Shown here in pieces: positions 1 to 6,465 of a DNA stretch of 7,807 nucleotides (the stretch's first letter is position 1; every line of letters begins with the position of its first letter). Source of the stretch: an uncultured Bacteroidales bacterium (GTDB taxonomy: Bacteria > Bacteroidota > Bacteroidia > Bacteroidales > Paludibacteraceae); contig CALGHE010000018.1 of the NCBI GenBank assembly GCA_937915765.1, positions 1 through 7,807 on the forward strand, in the 5' to 3' direction. The notes beneath the pieces were generated by a model that saw nothing but the letters and a program-made list of their open reading frames with translations, was not told the DNA's origin and searched no databases. The translations under genes and the position numbers were made by a program.

Positions 1-689
1 TCATAATAAGAATAGCAGCCGTAAAGTTTCTTGTCTTCACCTAAAAACAGATCGTTAGGACAATCGTTATCGCGGAGCTCCCAAAGTTTCTCTCCTGTGC
101 GTATCTTAAAGCCCTGGGCCTTGTATATGCCTTCCGTCGTGATGTGGCTTACTATCACCACGACATCGTCCACAACAGGAAATTCACGAACAATTTTCAT
201 AGGCATCTCATCAACAACCTCTTCTTCCTCGAAAACCCACAGACGCTCGCCGGTCTTGGTGTAGAAGAAAAGTTTTCTGTCATCTGATTGTGGCAACATC
301 AGAATTGAATGGTTAAAATCATATTTTGCTATTTTAAAAGAATCTTCAGCCTCTACCTCAAAAAGGTATTCTTTGCCATTTTCCATAAAGGAGTATTTTG
401 ACACGCCTCCTTTATTTTCATCCGAATAATAAACGTCTGGTGATAAATGAACATTAACACTTCCATACACAACCTTCTCATCTTCGAAAAACTCGCCGTT
501 ATACAATTGGCGCTCATCTTTCCCTAACACGCCATTTGTCAAGCAGTCATTTTTCGCAAAATAATCATCTTTAGGATTCACGTCTAAAACTTTGTCGCCT
601 ATATGTATTTTATCTTTATAGATTAGAACTTCCTGTCCTCTCCAAAGATAAAATTTCATTAACCCTTTTACTTTTTTTATCAGTTTCAT
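1..689 (-). CDS. Beta-propeller-like candidate immunity protein (3' end beyond window)
   Basis: I do not recognise a named family. The frame is open from an ATG at 689 to the left edge, giving 229 residues without a stop, so the C-terminus is missing. Two similar segments, KTGERLWVFEE (residues 145-155) and RTGEKLWELRD (197-207), are 52 residues apart and resemble the TG-x-x-LW strands of PQQ-like beta-propeller blades. The protein is rich in acidic and aromatic residues and has no signal peptide or membrane segment, so it is probably cytosolic. The start at 689 lies 2 bases after the stop of the upstream nuclease-domain gene, which suggests translational coupling. A second in-frame ATG at 659, preceded by AAAAGGG, would shorten it by 10 residues. 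A small cytosolic gene directly after a toxin-tip nuclease is the usual place for its immunity gene, and that position is the only evidence for the role. Confidence 0.6.
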   Translation of the reverse strand, partial: MKLIKKVKGLMKFYLWRGQEVLIYKDKIHIGDKVLDVNPKDDYFAKNDCLTNGVLGKDERQLYNGEFFEDEKVVYGSVNVHLSPDVYYSDENKGGVSKYSFMENGKEYLFEVEAEDSFKIAKYDFNHSILMLPQSDDRKLFFYTKTGERLWVFEEEEVVDEMPMKIVREFPVVDDVVVIVSHITTEGIYKAQGFKIRTGEKLWELRDNDCPNDLFLGEDKKLYGCYSYY

Positions 690-691
690 TT

Positions 692-1120
692 TTACTTAAC
701 TTGAAATATATTATCAAAATTTTTAATTATGTCACTCTTCAACTCATTGACAGATTTTCTGCCAAACTTTTCCAACGCCTCATTCGGTATATCCATCTTT
801 CTTATCGCCTCCTTCATCTTCCCTTTGAAGTCATACCCTTCCGGGAACTTCTTACCGTCAAAAATCCACTTGATATGGCTGAGGTCTTTGACATCCTTGT
901 TCAGCAGGTCTTTCACGAACTGGTCGTCGAAGTTGGGTGGCGGAAGCTTTTTCACAGACTTGAACTCGAAGTAGGTGCAGCCGCCAACCTCAGGTCCGTT
1001 CGGGCACACTTGCAGGTCTGCATGGCGTTTAGACACCATTCCGTCAAAATTGATTCTCTGCGTTTTGCAAAAGTAAATAAAATAAACAAGCAGAGACATA
1101 GCGGAATAACAATATTTCAA
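692..1120 (-). CDS. Orphan PD-(D/E)XK-like nuclease toxin domain (polymorphic toxin C-terminal tip)
   Basis: This 142-residue protein looks like a C-terminal toxin domain detached from its carrier. It contains an E52-F53-K54 motif in the strand YFEFKSV, preceded by acidic residues D26 (INFDG) and D35 (HADLQ). That is the layout of a PD-(D/E)XK nuclease core (D-x(n)-E-x-K). The stretch DLSHIKWIFDGKK (79-91) followed by a charged helical tail resembles, from memory, the ends of Bacteroidota Rhs-type and other polymorphic toxins. No Rhs repeats, PAAR, trafficking domain or credible signal peptide precede it. The first 20-odd residues (hydrophobic, Cys/Tyr-rich) may simply be read through non-coding DNA. 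A later ATG at 1039 would give 115 residues, keeping D35 and ExK but losing D26. Likely role: DNA or RNA cleavage, neutralised by the product of the gene 2 bases downstream. It could equally be an inert leftover cassette. Confidence 0.6.
   Translation of the reverse strand: MKYCYSAMSLLVYFIYFCKTQRINFDGMVSKRHADLQVCPNGPEVGGCTYFEFKSVKKLPPPNFDDQFVKDLLNKDVKDLSHIKWIFDGKKFPEGYDFKGKMKEAIRKMDIPNEALEKFGRKSVNELKSDIIKNFDNIFQVK
1068..1075 (-). promoter_or_regulatory. Possible -7 element inside the 5' end of the toxin ORF
   Basis: Read on the minus strand, the sequence is TACTTTTG, an exact match to the Bacteroidota -7 consensus TAnnTTTG. No TTG lies at the proper distance upstream (the nearest is only 11 bases away), so the site is uncertain. 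If used, transcription would start near 1060 and translation would have to use the ATG at 1039, giving a 115-residue protein. Confidence 0.3.
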
Positions 1121-1150
1121 ACGTTAAATATGTTTTATAACACAAAAATA

Positions 1151-1181
1151 TTGTGTAATTGTTAAAAAAGTCTTAATTTTG
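1151..1181 (+). promoter_or_regulatory. Promoter for the SulP transporter gene
   Basis: TTG (1151-1153), a 20-base spacer and TAATTTTG (1174-1181) match the Bacteroidota primary sigma factor pattern TTG-N(19-21)-TAnnTTTG. The predicted transcript start near 1188 leaves a leader of about 185 bases before the transporter ATG, which contains the two hairpins annotated separately. Confidence 0.6.
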
Positions 1182-1218
1182 CGCGATTTTTAACAACGGC
1201 TTTATCGCTGAAAATTAA

Positions 1219-1249
1219 GTGCTTGCAGACAGACTCTTTGCGCAAGCGC
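1219..1249 (+). other. Leader hairpin 1 of the SulP transcript
   Basis: GTGCTTGC (1219-1226) pairs with GCAAGCGC (1242-1249), 8 pairs with one G-U, around a 15-base loop. It lies just inside the predicted leader. I do not recognise a known riboswitch family in it. Confidence 0.35.
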
Positions 1250-1277
1250 CGAAATCTCCAACAATAAAACCATTGGG

Positions 1278-1321
1278 AGCGTGTTGTCCGGAACTTTTTC
1301 CGCAAGAGACGCGCTGTTTTT
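1278..1321 (+). terminator. Possible attenuator hairpin in the SulP leader
   Basis: An outer stem, AGCGTG (1278-1283) with CGCGCT (1310-1315, one G-U), encloses an inner stem CGGAA (1289-1293) with TTCCG (1298-1302) and a four-base loop. A run of five T follows (1317-1321). A two-part hairpin with a T-run 50 bases before the ATG would fit premature termination, but the internal loops weaken it, so this is only a candidate. Confidence 0.3.
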
Positions 1322-1371
1322 GATTTGATATTATTAAAAACATTTATAAAATTTTAATGTCATTTTGATTC

Positions 1372-3072
1372 ATGAAAGCATCATTGTCAGATGTGTTTGC
1401 TCCTAAGCTCTTCTCATGTATGAAGGGTTATGACAAGGGGCGTTTTACGACCGACCTAATGGCCGGGATTATTGTTGGTATAGTGGCCATTCCGCTGGCT
1501 ATTGCGTTTGGAATCGCGTCGGGCGTTGGCCCTACCGAGGGTTTGGTGACGGCAATCATCGCAGGGTTCCTTATCTCTGCGTTTGGAGGCACGAAGGTGC
1601 AGATTGGCGGGCCTACCGGAGCGTTTATCGTCATCATTTACGGCATAATACAGGAGTTTGGCCTGTCAGGGCTGATGATTGCGACAATCATTGCCGGCAT
1701 TATGCTTGTGCTCATGGGAGTGTGCAAACTTGGAAGCATCATAAAGTTTGTGCCGTATCCTGTGATTGTGGGCTTTACAGGAGGTATTGCGCTAACCATC
1801 TTCTCTACGCAGATGAACGACCTTTTCGGGCTTGGCATAGAAAAAGTGCCGGCAGACTTTATCCATAAATGGATTTGCTATTTTGAGAATATCTCGAACA
1901 TAAACTGGTGGGCGTTTGGCGTAGGTCTGGCAAGCTTGCTTATAATCATCATCACGCCTAAGTTCTCAAAGAAAATTCCGGGCTCTCTTGTTGCGATAAT
2001 ACTTGTGACAATAGGCGTTTATGTGCTGAAAACGTACTGCGGTGTGACTGGAATACAGACCATTGGCGACCTGTACAAGTTGCCGGAGGGTGTGCCGATG
2101 CCGTCTATGCCGGAGATGGCGGAGGGCGAAAGCCTTTTCAGCCTGGTGAAGAAGCTCTTCCCTGCGGCGTTCACAATCGCAATGCTCGGCGCGATAGAGT
2201 CGTTGCTCTCTGCAATGGTGGCAGACGGTGTGATAAGCGACAAGCACAACTCTAACACTGAGCTTATTGGGCAGGGTATTGCTAACATTGTGGTGCCTTT
2301 CTTCGGCGGAATCCCGGCTACTGGCGCCATAGCGCGAACAATGACTAACATAAATAACGGCGGACGCACGCCGGTTGCTGGAATCGTCCACGCAGTGGTG
2401 CTTCTGTTGGTGCTTCTGTTCCTTGGTAATCTTGTAGGCTACATTCCTATGCCGTGCTTGGCAGGGGTGCTTATTATCGTGTCTTACAACATGAGCGGCT
2501 GGCGCACGTTCGTCTCCCTGTGGAAAAGCCCTAAGTCGGATTTCTCCGTCCTTATCGTGACGTTTGTGCTGACAGTTATCTTCGACTTGACCATCGCCAT
2601 AGAGATTGGCTTGCTTTTGGCTATCGTGCTGTTCCTGAAACGTACAAACGAGGCGTCTGTGATTCGTGTGTTCCACAACGAGATTGACCCGGGAGAGAAT
2701 CTTGATGTCGCGCTTCACGAGGAGAAGCTGCACATTCCGGAAGGCGTGGAGGTTTACGAAATAGACGGGCCATATTTCTTTGGTGTGGCAAACAAATTCG
2801 ACGAAATTATGCAGGAGGTGGCAGAAACTCCGAAAGTGCGTGTGATTCGTATGCGCAAGGTGCCGTTCATAGACTCTACCGGGCTGCACAACTTGGAGAC
2901 GCTTTGCGAGCAGTCTAAGAGAGCCGGAATCAGGGTTGTGCTGTCTGGCGTGAACAAACACGTGCGCTCAACATTGATAAAGGCTAATTTTGAAAAGATA
3001 ATAGGGGTGGAAAATATCTGCTCAAACATAAACGAAGCTTTAGAGAAGTCGGCCGCGTATGTTTCTGAATAA
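1372..3072 (+). CDS. SulP/SLC26 family anion transporter with C-terminal STAS domain (DauA-like)
   Basis: This 566-residue inner-membrane transporter is full length for the family. The membrane part (about residues 25-425) shows the SulP hallmarks: RFTTDLMAGIIVGIVAIPLA (24-43), GGPTGAF (79-85) in the substrate-binding TM3 region, and the conserved block around LGAIESLLSA (272-281), NTELIGQG (295-302) and FFGGIPATGAIART (310-323). The cytosolic STAS domain (about 455-560) carries DSTG at 501-504, so the Ser/Thr often regulated by phosphorylation in STAS proteins is present. The sequence resembles E. coli DauA (YchM) more than BicA. DauA carries C4-dicarboxylates, while other SulP members move sulfate, bicarbonate or chloride, so the substrate cannot be assigned. 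There is no strong ribosome binding site before the ATG, as usual in Bacteroidota. It is monocistronic, with its own promoter and terminator. Confidence 0.93.
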   Translation: MKASLSDVFAPKLFSCMKGYDKGRFTTDLMAGIIVGIVAIPLAIAFGIASGVGPTEGLVTAIIAGFLISAFGGTKVQIGGPTGAFIVIIYGIIQEFGLSGLMIATIIAGIMLVLMGVCKLGSIIKFVPYPVIVGFTGGIALTIFSTQMNDLFGLGIEKVPADFIHKWICYFENISNINWWAFGVGLASLLIIIITPKFSKKIPGSLVAIILVTIGVYVLKTYCGVTGIQTIGDLYKLPEGVPMPSMPEMAEGESLFSLVKKLFPAAFTIAMLGAIESLLSAMVADGVISDKHNSNTELIGQGIANIVVPFFGGIPATGAIARTMTNINNGGRTPVAGIVHAVVLLLVLLFLGNLVGYIPMPCLAGVLIIVSYNMSGWRTFVSLWKSPKSDFSVLIVTFVLTVIFDLTIAIEIGLLLAIVLFLKRTNEASVIRVFHNEIDPGENLDVALHEEKLHIPEGVEVYEIDGPYFFGVANKFDEIMQEVAETPKVRVIRMRKVPFIDSTGLHNLETLCEQSKRAGIRVVLSGVNKHVRSTLIKANFEKIIGVENICSNINEALEKSAAYVSE

Positions 3073-3097
3073 ACAGAACTGACGTGAAGAATGTAAA

Positions 3098-3135
3098 GCC
3101 TGAGACATTTGATGACCTGTGTCTCAGGCTTTTTT
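3098..3135 (+). terminator. Rho-independent terminator of the SulP gene
   Basis: GCCTGAGACA (3098-3107) pairs perfectly with TGTCTCAGGC (3120-3129) around a 12-base loop and is followed by six T (3130-3135). It begins 25 bases after the transporter stop codon. Confidence 0.92.
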
Positions 3136-3593
3136 GCTGTTGAAGAAATCCTCCCAACTCGCAAAACTGACAACTGCCAAATAAAAGGCAAAACACAAAA
3201 AGAAAGACCCGAATCTATGAAATTTAAATTTTTTTTGCTGAAAAGTGGTTGTTTTTGATTATTTTATTATCTTTACGGGGTGTAATGGGTGCGGAAATTG
3301 CCTGCAGCCTTACAGATAATGCTTTTGTAAATAACAGGAAACAGTTTATATTTTTTAATTGAAGAAAGTCTAAATTTCCGCAATGCGGAGATTGATGCGT
3401 TTGGTGTTTAATTATTAATTGCGTAAAAGGACGCAGCTTAACCGAGAACAAAACAGAAATTAAGAGACTGTTTATGCGTTTTTTGAATGCCGTATGCGGA
3501 GCATCCGTGTTGAAGCGGCTTTGGTAGATTGATTTTGTGAAGGGATAATAAATACATAGTCTCGCATTATTCACATTTTTTAAAAGACTGATT
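3136..3593 (+). other. Gene-free stretch before the kinase gene, with possible leader structure
   Basis: I see no convincing protein gene on either strand; the long minus-strand frame here is a low-complexity frame that extends over the kinase gene. The stretch is AT-rich with several short hairpins. A weak promoter-like pair, TTG (3325-3327), 19 bases, TATATTTT (3347-3354), could start a long leader or a small RNA. TGCGT (3420-3424) can pair with ACGCA (3431-3435), and the same ACGCA can instead pair with TGCGT (3475-3479), which runs into six T (3479-3484). AAACAG (3451-3456) pairs with CTGTTT (3468-3473) between them. No known RNA family is recognised. Confidence 0.4.
3535..3564 (+). promoter_or_regulatory. 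Weak promoter candidate for the kinase gene
   Basis: TTG (3535-3537), a 19-base spacer and TAGTCTCG (3557-3564) have the right geometry, but the -7 element matches TAnnTTTG at only 4 of its 6 fixed positions. It would place the transcript start about 23 bases before the ATG at 3594. Confidence 0.3.
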
Positions 3594-4484
3594 ATGGAAT
3601 CGACAGAATTACGTTTTTCTTTTCTCAGGAAATTGCAGGAGTTGATGCTCGACGAGGTCTTGATGGAAGATTTGGACAGGATATATGTGCCGTTGGCGAA
3701 TATGATTGCCGAGGGCTTGAACATAGAGGATAAAATGCAGCTTATTGGCGTGAATGGAGCGCAAGGAGCAGGCAAAACCACGTTTGGCAATCTGCTGAAA
3801 GTGGTTCTTGAAGAAAAATTCAAGATGAAGGTGCTGCTTCTGAGCATTGACGACCTTTACCTGACAAGAGCCAAGAGAGAGCAGCTTGCAAAGGAGGTGC
3901 ATCCGCTCTTGATAACGCGCGGAGTGCCCGGAACTCATGACGTGGAGCTGGGCATCAGAACAATAGACTCGCTGGCGGAGGCTTCGCCTAAGACGGTGAC
4001 TAAGATTCCGCGCTTCAACAAGGCAACGGACGACCAGTGGCCGGAGGCGAACTGGGACAAGTTTGAGGGACGTCCGGACGTTGTGCTTTTTGACGGCTGG
4101 TTCATGGGCGCGTGCGAACAGCCTGACGGCGATTTGACGGAGCCTATCAACAGTTTGGAGGAGCTGGAGGATAAAGATTGCGTGTGGAGGAAATATGTGA
4201 ACAATCAGCTTAAAGAGAGATATCGTGATCTTTTTGGCCGTTTAGACCTGCTGGTTATGTTGCAAGTGCCTTCGTTCGAGAAAGTTTATGAATGGCGCAG
4301 CTTGCAGGAGAGAAAACTGAAGATGACAACTTTGGGTCAGAAGAATCTGCGTGTGATGGACGAGCTGGAGCTTCGCCGTTTCATATCGCATTACGAAAGG
4401 CTTACTCGCTTTATGCTGAGGGAGATGCCAAACCGTGTGGACATGCTTTTTAAAGTAAATGATAATCATAGAATTTGTATATGA
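3594..4484 (+). CDS. P-loop kinase, D-glycerate 3-kinase (GLYK/YggC) type
   Basis: This 296-residue soluble kinase has a Walker A loop GAQGAGKTT (55-63), the family motif SIDDLYL (84-90), then RGVPGTHD (109-116) and FDGWF (166-170). It ends in a V-x-x-LF-x-VNDNHR tail that matches how the family finishes, so it appears complete. These motifs define the glycerate kinase group of plant GLYK, yeast Tda10 and bacterial YggC-like proteins, related to phosphoribulokinase and uridine kinase. The characterised plant enzyme phosphorylates D-glycerate to 3-phosphoglycerate with ATP; many bacterial members are untested, so the substrate is inferred. N-terminal residues 1-45 form a helical extension without known function. 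The gene stands alone, 520 bases after the transporter, and ends at the bidirectional terminator shared with the convergent CoA-transferase gene. Confidence 0.85.
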   Translation: MESTELRFSFLRKLQELMLDEVLMEDLDRIYVPLANMIAEGLNIEDKMQLIGVNGAQGAGKTTFGNLLKVVLEEKFKMKVLLLSIDDLYLTRAKREQLAKEVHPLLITRGVPGTHDVELGIRTIDSLAEASPKTVTKIPRFNKATDDQWPEANWDKFEGRPDVVLFDGWFMGACEQPDGDLTEPINSLEELEDKDCVWRKYVNNQLKERYRDLFGRLDLLVMLQVPSFEKVYEWRSLQERKLKMTTLGQKNLRVMDELELRRFISHYERLTRFMLREMPNRVDMLFKVNDNHRICI

Positions 4485-4542
4485 CAAGATATAGTTTGTC
4501 TGGGGTATATAGTAGATAGAATTTATAAGAGTTATAGAACCC

Positions 4543-4576
4543 AAAACGCATCAGCGGAACCCCGCCGATGCGTTTT
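4543..4576. terminator. Bidirectional Rho-independent terminator between convergent genes
   Basis: AAAACGCATC (4543-4552) pairs with GATGCGTTTT (4567-4576). After one A-C mismatch the stem continues as GCGG/CCGC around an AACC loop. A-rich and T-rich arms on the two sides let it work for the kinase gene on the plus strand and the CoA-transferase gene on the minus strand. Confidence 0.92.
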
Positions 4577-4615
4577 ATTTTAGAGGCAGCTAAAGCCGCC
4601 TTTTGTCTGTAAAAT

Positions 4616-6100
4616 TCAAAATTTAGTGTTGCGCATATCTCCGCTCTTCAGGAATTCGATGTGCATTGCAAAGGCTGCAGACAGCGTGTGTGGTGTATGG
4701 CTTTTCTTAGTTGCAAGCTTCAGATAATCCCACATAAGCTGTTTGTATTCAGGGTTCACGCAATTCTCAATGATAGTTTCAGCACGCTGGATAGGAGACT
4801 TGCCTCGCAAGTCAGCCACGCCTTGCTCTGTAACGATAACCTTCACGTCATGTTCGCTGTGGTCAACATGGCTCACCATAGGCACGATAGGGCTTATCTT
4901 GCCGTCCTTCTGAGTGGAAGGGCAGGTGTATATTGATATGAACGCATTGCGGGTGAAGTCGCCAGAGCCGCCCAGCCCGTTCATCATCTTAGTTCCTGTG
5001 ACGTGAGTCGAATTCACGTTGCCGAAGATGTCAGCCTCAAGAGCGGTGTTTATAGTGATTAGACCAAGGCGGCGCACCACCTCAGGATTGTTAGAAATCT
5101 CGATAGGACGCAGCACGATCTTGTCGCGGAAGAAGTCAAGATTGCTGTAAATCTCCTTCATGACCGGAGAACTTACAGTTAGAGAGCAACCGCTTGCAAA
5201 CGAAATTCTGCCCTGTTTCATCAAGTCAATAACAGAGTCTTGAATAACCTCAGTGTACATTGTGAACGGAGGTATTTCAGTGTTTTTGCCAAGAGAGCCA
5301 AGGACCGCATTAGCCACGTTGCCCACACCGGACTGGATAGGAAGGAACTCAGCCGGAATCTTGCCGCATTTAAGCTGTTCGGCAAGGAAGTTTGCCACAT
5401 TTTCTCCAATCTTAGCAGTAACTTCATCTACAGGAGTGAAGCCGGCCACAACTGTTTCGCAGTCAGTCTCTACAACAGCCACCACCTTTTTAGGGTCAAT
5501 CTTGACAACAGCAGAGCCGGCGCGGTCTTTCACGGAATATATGGGAATTTCGCGTCTGTGGGGTGCGTCGCAAGGCTCGTATATGTCATGCATGCCTTTA
5601 AGTTCCTTAGGCTGCGTATGATTAAGCTCTATGATAAGTTTGTCGGCGATGCGTGCCAAAGTAGGAGCGATGCCAACTCCGGCAGTAAGCACAATTTCTC
5701 CGTCGTCTGTAATGTCTGCAACTTCAAGGACAGCCACATCAATATTTCCGAAAAAACCGTAGCGAAGTTCCTGAGCCAGATGAGAAAGGTGCATGTCCGA
5801 GTACATGGTGTCGCCGGAGTTTATGAGTCCGCGCAAGTCTTTGTTGCTCTGATAAGGAGTGCGGAATTTGATAGCGTTAGCGCGGGCAAGGTTGCCGTCC
5901 AGGGCGTCGCCGGTAGAAGCTCCGGAGAACACAGAGATCTGATACTCGTTACCCTTCGCATGTTCCGCCATGGCAAGACGCGCTATAGCGGCAGGCACCT
6001 CTTTGGGAGTCCCGGCCGCAGTGAAACCGCTAAATCCAACTTTATAACCATTCTTAACAAAAAGAGCCGCTTCGTCGGCCGTCATGAAATTGTAACCCAT
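4616..6100 (-). CDS. Succinyl-CoA:acetate CoA-transferase (acetyl-CoA hydrolase/transferase family)
   Basis: This 494-residue cytosolic enzyme moves CoA between succinate and acetate (succinyl-CoA + acetate = succinate + acetyl-CoA). In Bacteroidales such enzymes tie acetate metabolism to the succinate/propionate branch. It matches the class I CoA-transferase family of AarC and Ach1. Conserved features are the N-terminal GFSGFTAAGTPKEVP (22-36), IQSGVGNVANAV (255-266), the likely catalytic glutamate E284 in YTEVIQD (282-288), which forms the glutamyl-CoA thioester, and NGLGGSGDFTRN (374-385) near the CoA site. Length is normal and no key residue is missing. TAAGGA lies just before the ATG at 6100 and supports this start. 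The gene is monocistronic on the minus strand, with its own promoter and leader, and shares a terminator with the convergent kinase gene. A pure acetyl-CoA hydrolase or a different acid partner cannot be excluded. Confidence 0.93.
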   Translation of the reverse strand: MGYNFMTADEAALFVKNGYKVGFSGFTAAGTPKEVPAAIARLAMAEHAKGNEYQISVFSGASTGDALDGNLARANAIKFRTPYQSNKDLRGLINSGDTMYSDMHLSHLAQELRYGFFGNIDVAVLEVADITDDGEIVLTAGVGIAPTLARIADKLIIELNHTQPKELKGMHDIYEPCDAPHRREIPIYSVKDRAGSAVVKIDPKKVVAVVETDCETVVAGFTPVDEVTAKIGENVANFLAEQLKCGKIPAEFLPIQSGVGNVANAVLGSLGKNTEIPPFTMYTEVIQDSVIDLMKQGRISFASGCSLTVSSPVMKEIYSNLDFFRDKIVLRPIEISNNPEVVRRLGLITINTALEADIFGNVNSTHVTGTKMMNGLGGSGDFTRNAFISIYTCPSTQKDGKISPIVPMVSHVDHSEHDVKVIVTEQGVADLRGKSPIQRAETIIENCVNPEYKQLMWDYLKLATKKSHTPHTLSAAFAMHIEFLKSGDMRNTKF

Positions 6101-6133
6101 TTTCCTTATTGCTTTTAAATAATCTCAATTCGA

Positions 6134-6163
6134 TAGAAGTTTGCAAGATATTCATAACTTCTA
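6134..6163 (-). repeat. Inverted repeat in the CoA-transferase leader
   Basis: TAGAAGTT (6134-6141) and AACTTCTA (6156-6163) are a perfect 8-base inverted repeat around a 14-base loop. A second small hairpin, AGAC-TTTT-GTCT, lies at about 6163-6174. Both fall inside the predicted transcript, 34 or more bases before the ATG. They may be an RNA structure or an operator; nothing identifies a ligand. Confidence 0.45.
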
Positions 6164-6206
6164 GACTTTTGTCTGCTAAAAAAAGAAAATCCTAAAAACT
6201 TCGGTG

Positions 6207-6214
6207 CAAAAATA
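6207..6214 (-). promoter_or_regulatory. Promoter -7 element for the CoA-transferase gene
   Basis: On the minus strand this is TATTTTTG, an exact TAnnTTTG match followed by C. No perfect TTG sits 19-21 bases upstream, so only the -7 half is clear. It predicts a leader of about 100 bases containing the hairpins at 6134-6174. Confidence 0.45.
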
Positions 6215-6322
6215 CAAACAATTATTCAATAATTACGCATAAACAGAGAAAAAAATTACAATTTTCTTTTAAAATAAGTATTTTTATGCAGAATTTGGAA
6301 TAATAAAGGCAGTTAGCAAAAT

Positions 6323-6344
6323 AAAAAAGGAGGCCGAAGTCTCC
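6323..6344 (-). terminator. Orphan Rho-independent terminator on the minus strand
   Basis: On the minus strand GGAG-A-C, a TTCG tetraloop, then G-C-CTCC forms a short stem with one A-C mismatch, followed by six T, an A and four more T. The only minus-strand ORF before it is the broken transposase, over 120 bases away and inside an inserted element. It may be the leftover end of a transcript that existed before the insertion. Confidence 0.55.
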
Positions 6345-6448
6345 CGCAGATTAATTATTTTTGCTTTATGAAATATAAACTAATTAACCTAAGGGCAAAG
6401 GCCGTAAATTTTCGCCTTGTTCCAAAGAAAAACAGCGAAAAAATTTAA

Positions 6449-6464
6449 AAGCTGTTTAAATTTA
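6449..6464 (+). repeat. Left terminal inverted repeat of the IS5-like element
   Basis: This 16-base arm is the exact reverse complement of 6952-6967. The transposase stop codon lies 2 bases inside it, consistent with the compact 3' end of IS5-type elements. Confidence 0.85.
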
Positions 6465-6465
6465 T

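Larger units (their letters stand above)
6101..6447. other. Intergenic region between CoA-transferase and the IS5-like element
   Basis: This stretch holds the CoA-transferase leader and promoter, an orphan minus-strand terminator (6323-6344), and about 100 bases (6345-6447) with no gene. In the latter, AAGGC (6398-6402) and GCCTT (6414-6418) can form a small hairpin, and a plus-strand TATTTTTG (6356-6363) has no matching upstream TTG. No protein gene is supported. Confidence 0.5.

Noticed and set aside
701..1165. 154-codon plus-strand frame opposite the toxin domain
   Set aside because: The minus strand carries the nuclease motifs and couples to the downstream gene; this frame has none.
1966..2961. 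331-codon minus-strand frame opposite the transporter
   Set aside because: It lies wholly inside the SulP gene, is rich in His/Arg/Gln with no domain pattern, and is a shadow of the real codons.
3136..3593. Known riboswitch or 6S RNA in the kinase upstream region
   Set aside because: No TPP, cobalamin or fluoride consensus elements could be found, and I cannot match the fold to 6S RNA.
3224..3847. 207-codon minus-strand frame across the region before the kinase
   Set aside because: It overlaps the kinase Walker A region, has a low-complexity Ser/Leu-rich composition and shows no motif; it is chance openness in AT-rich DNA.
5240..6118. 292-codon plus-strand frame opposite the CoA-transferase
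   Set aside because: It is antisense to a well-conserved full-length enzyme and has no recognisable features.
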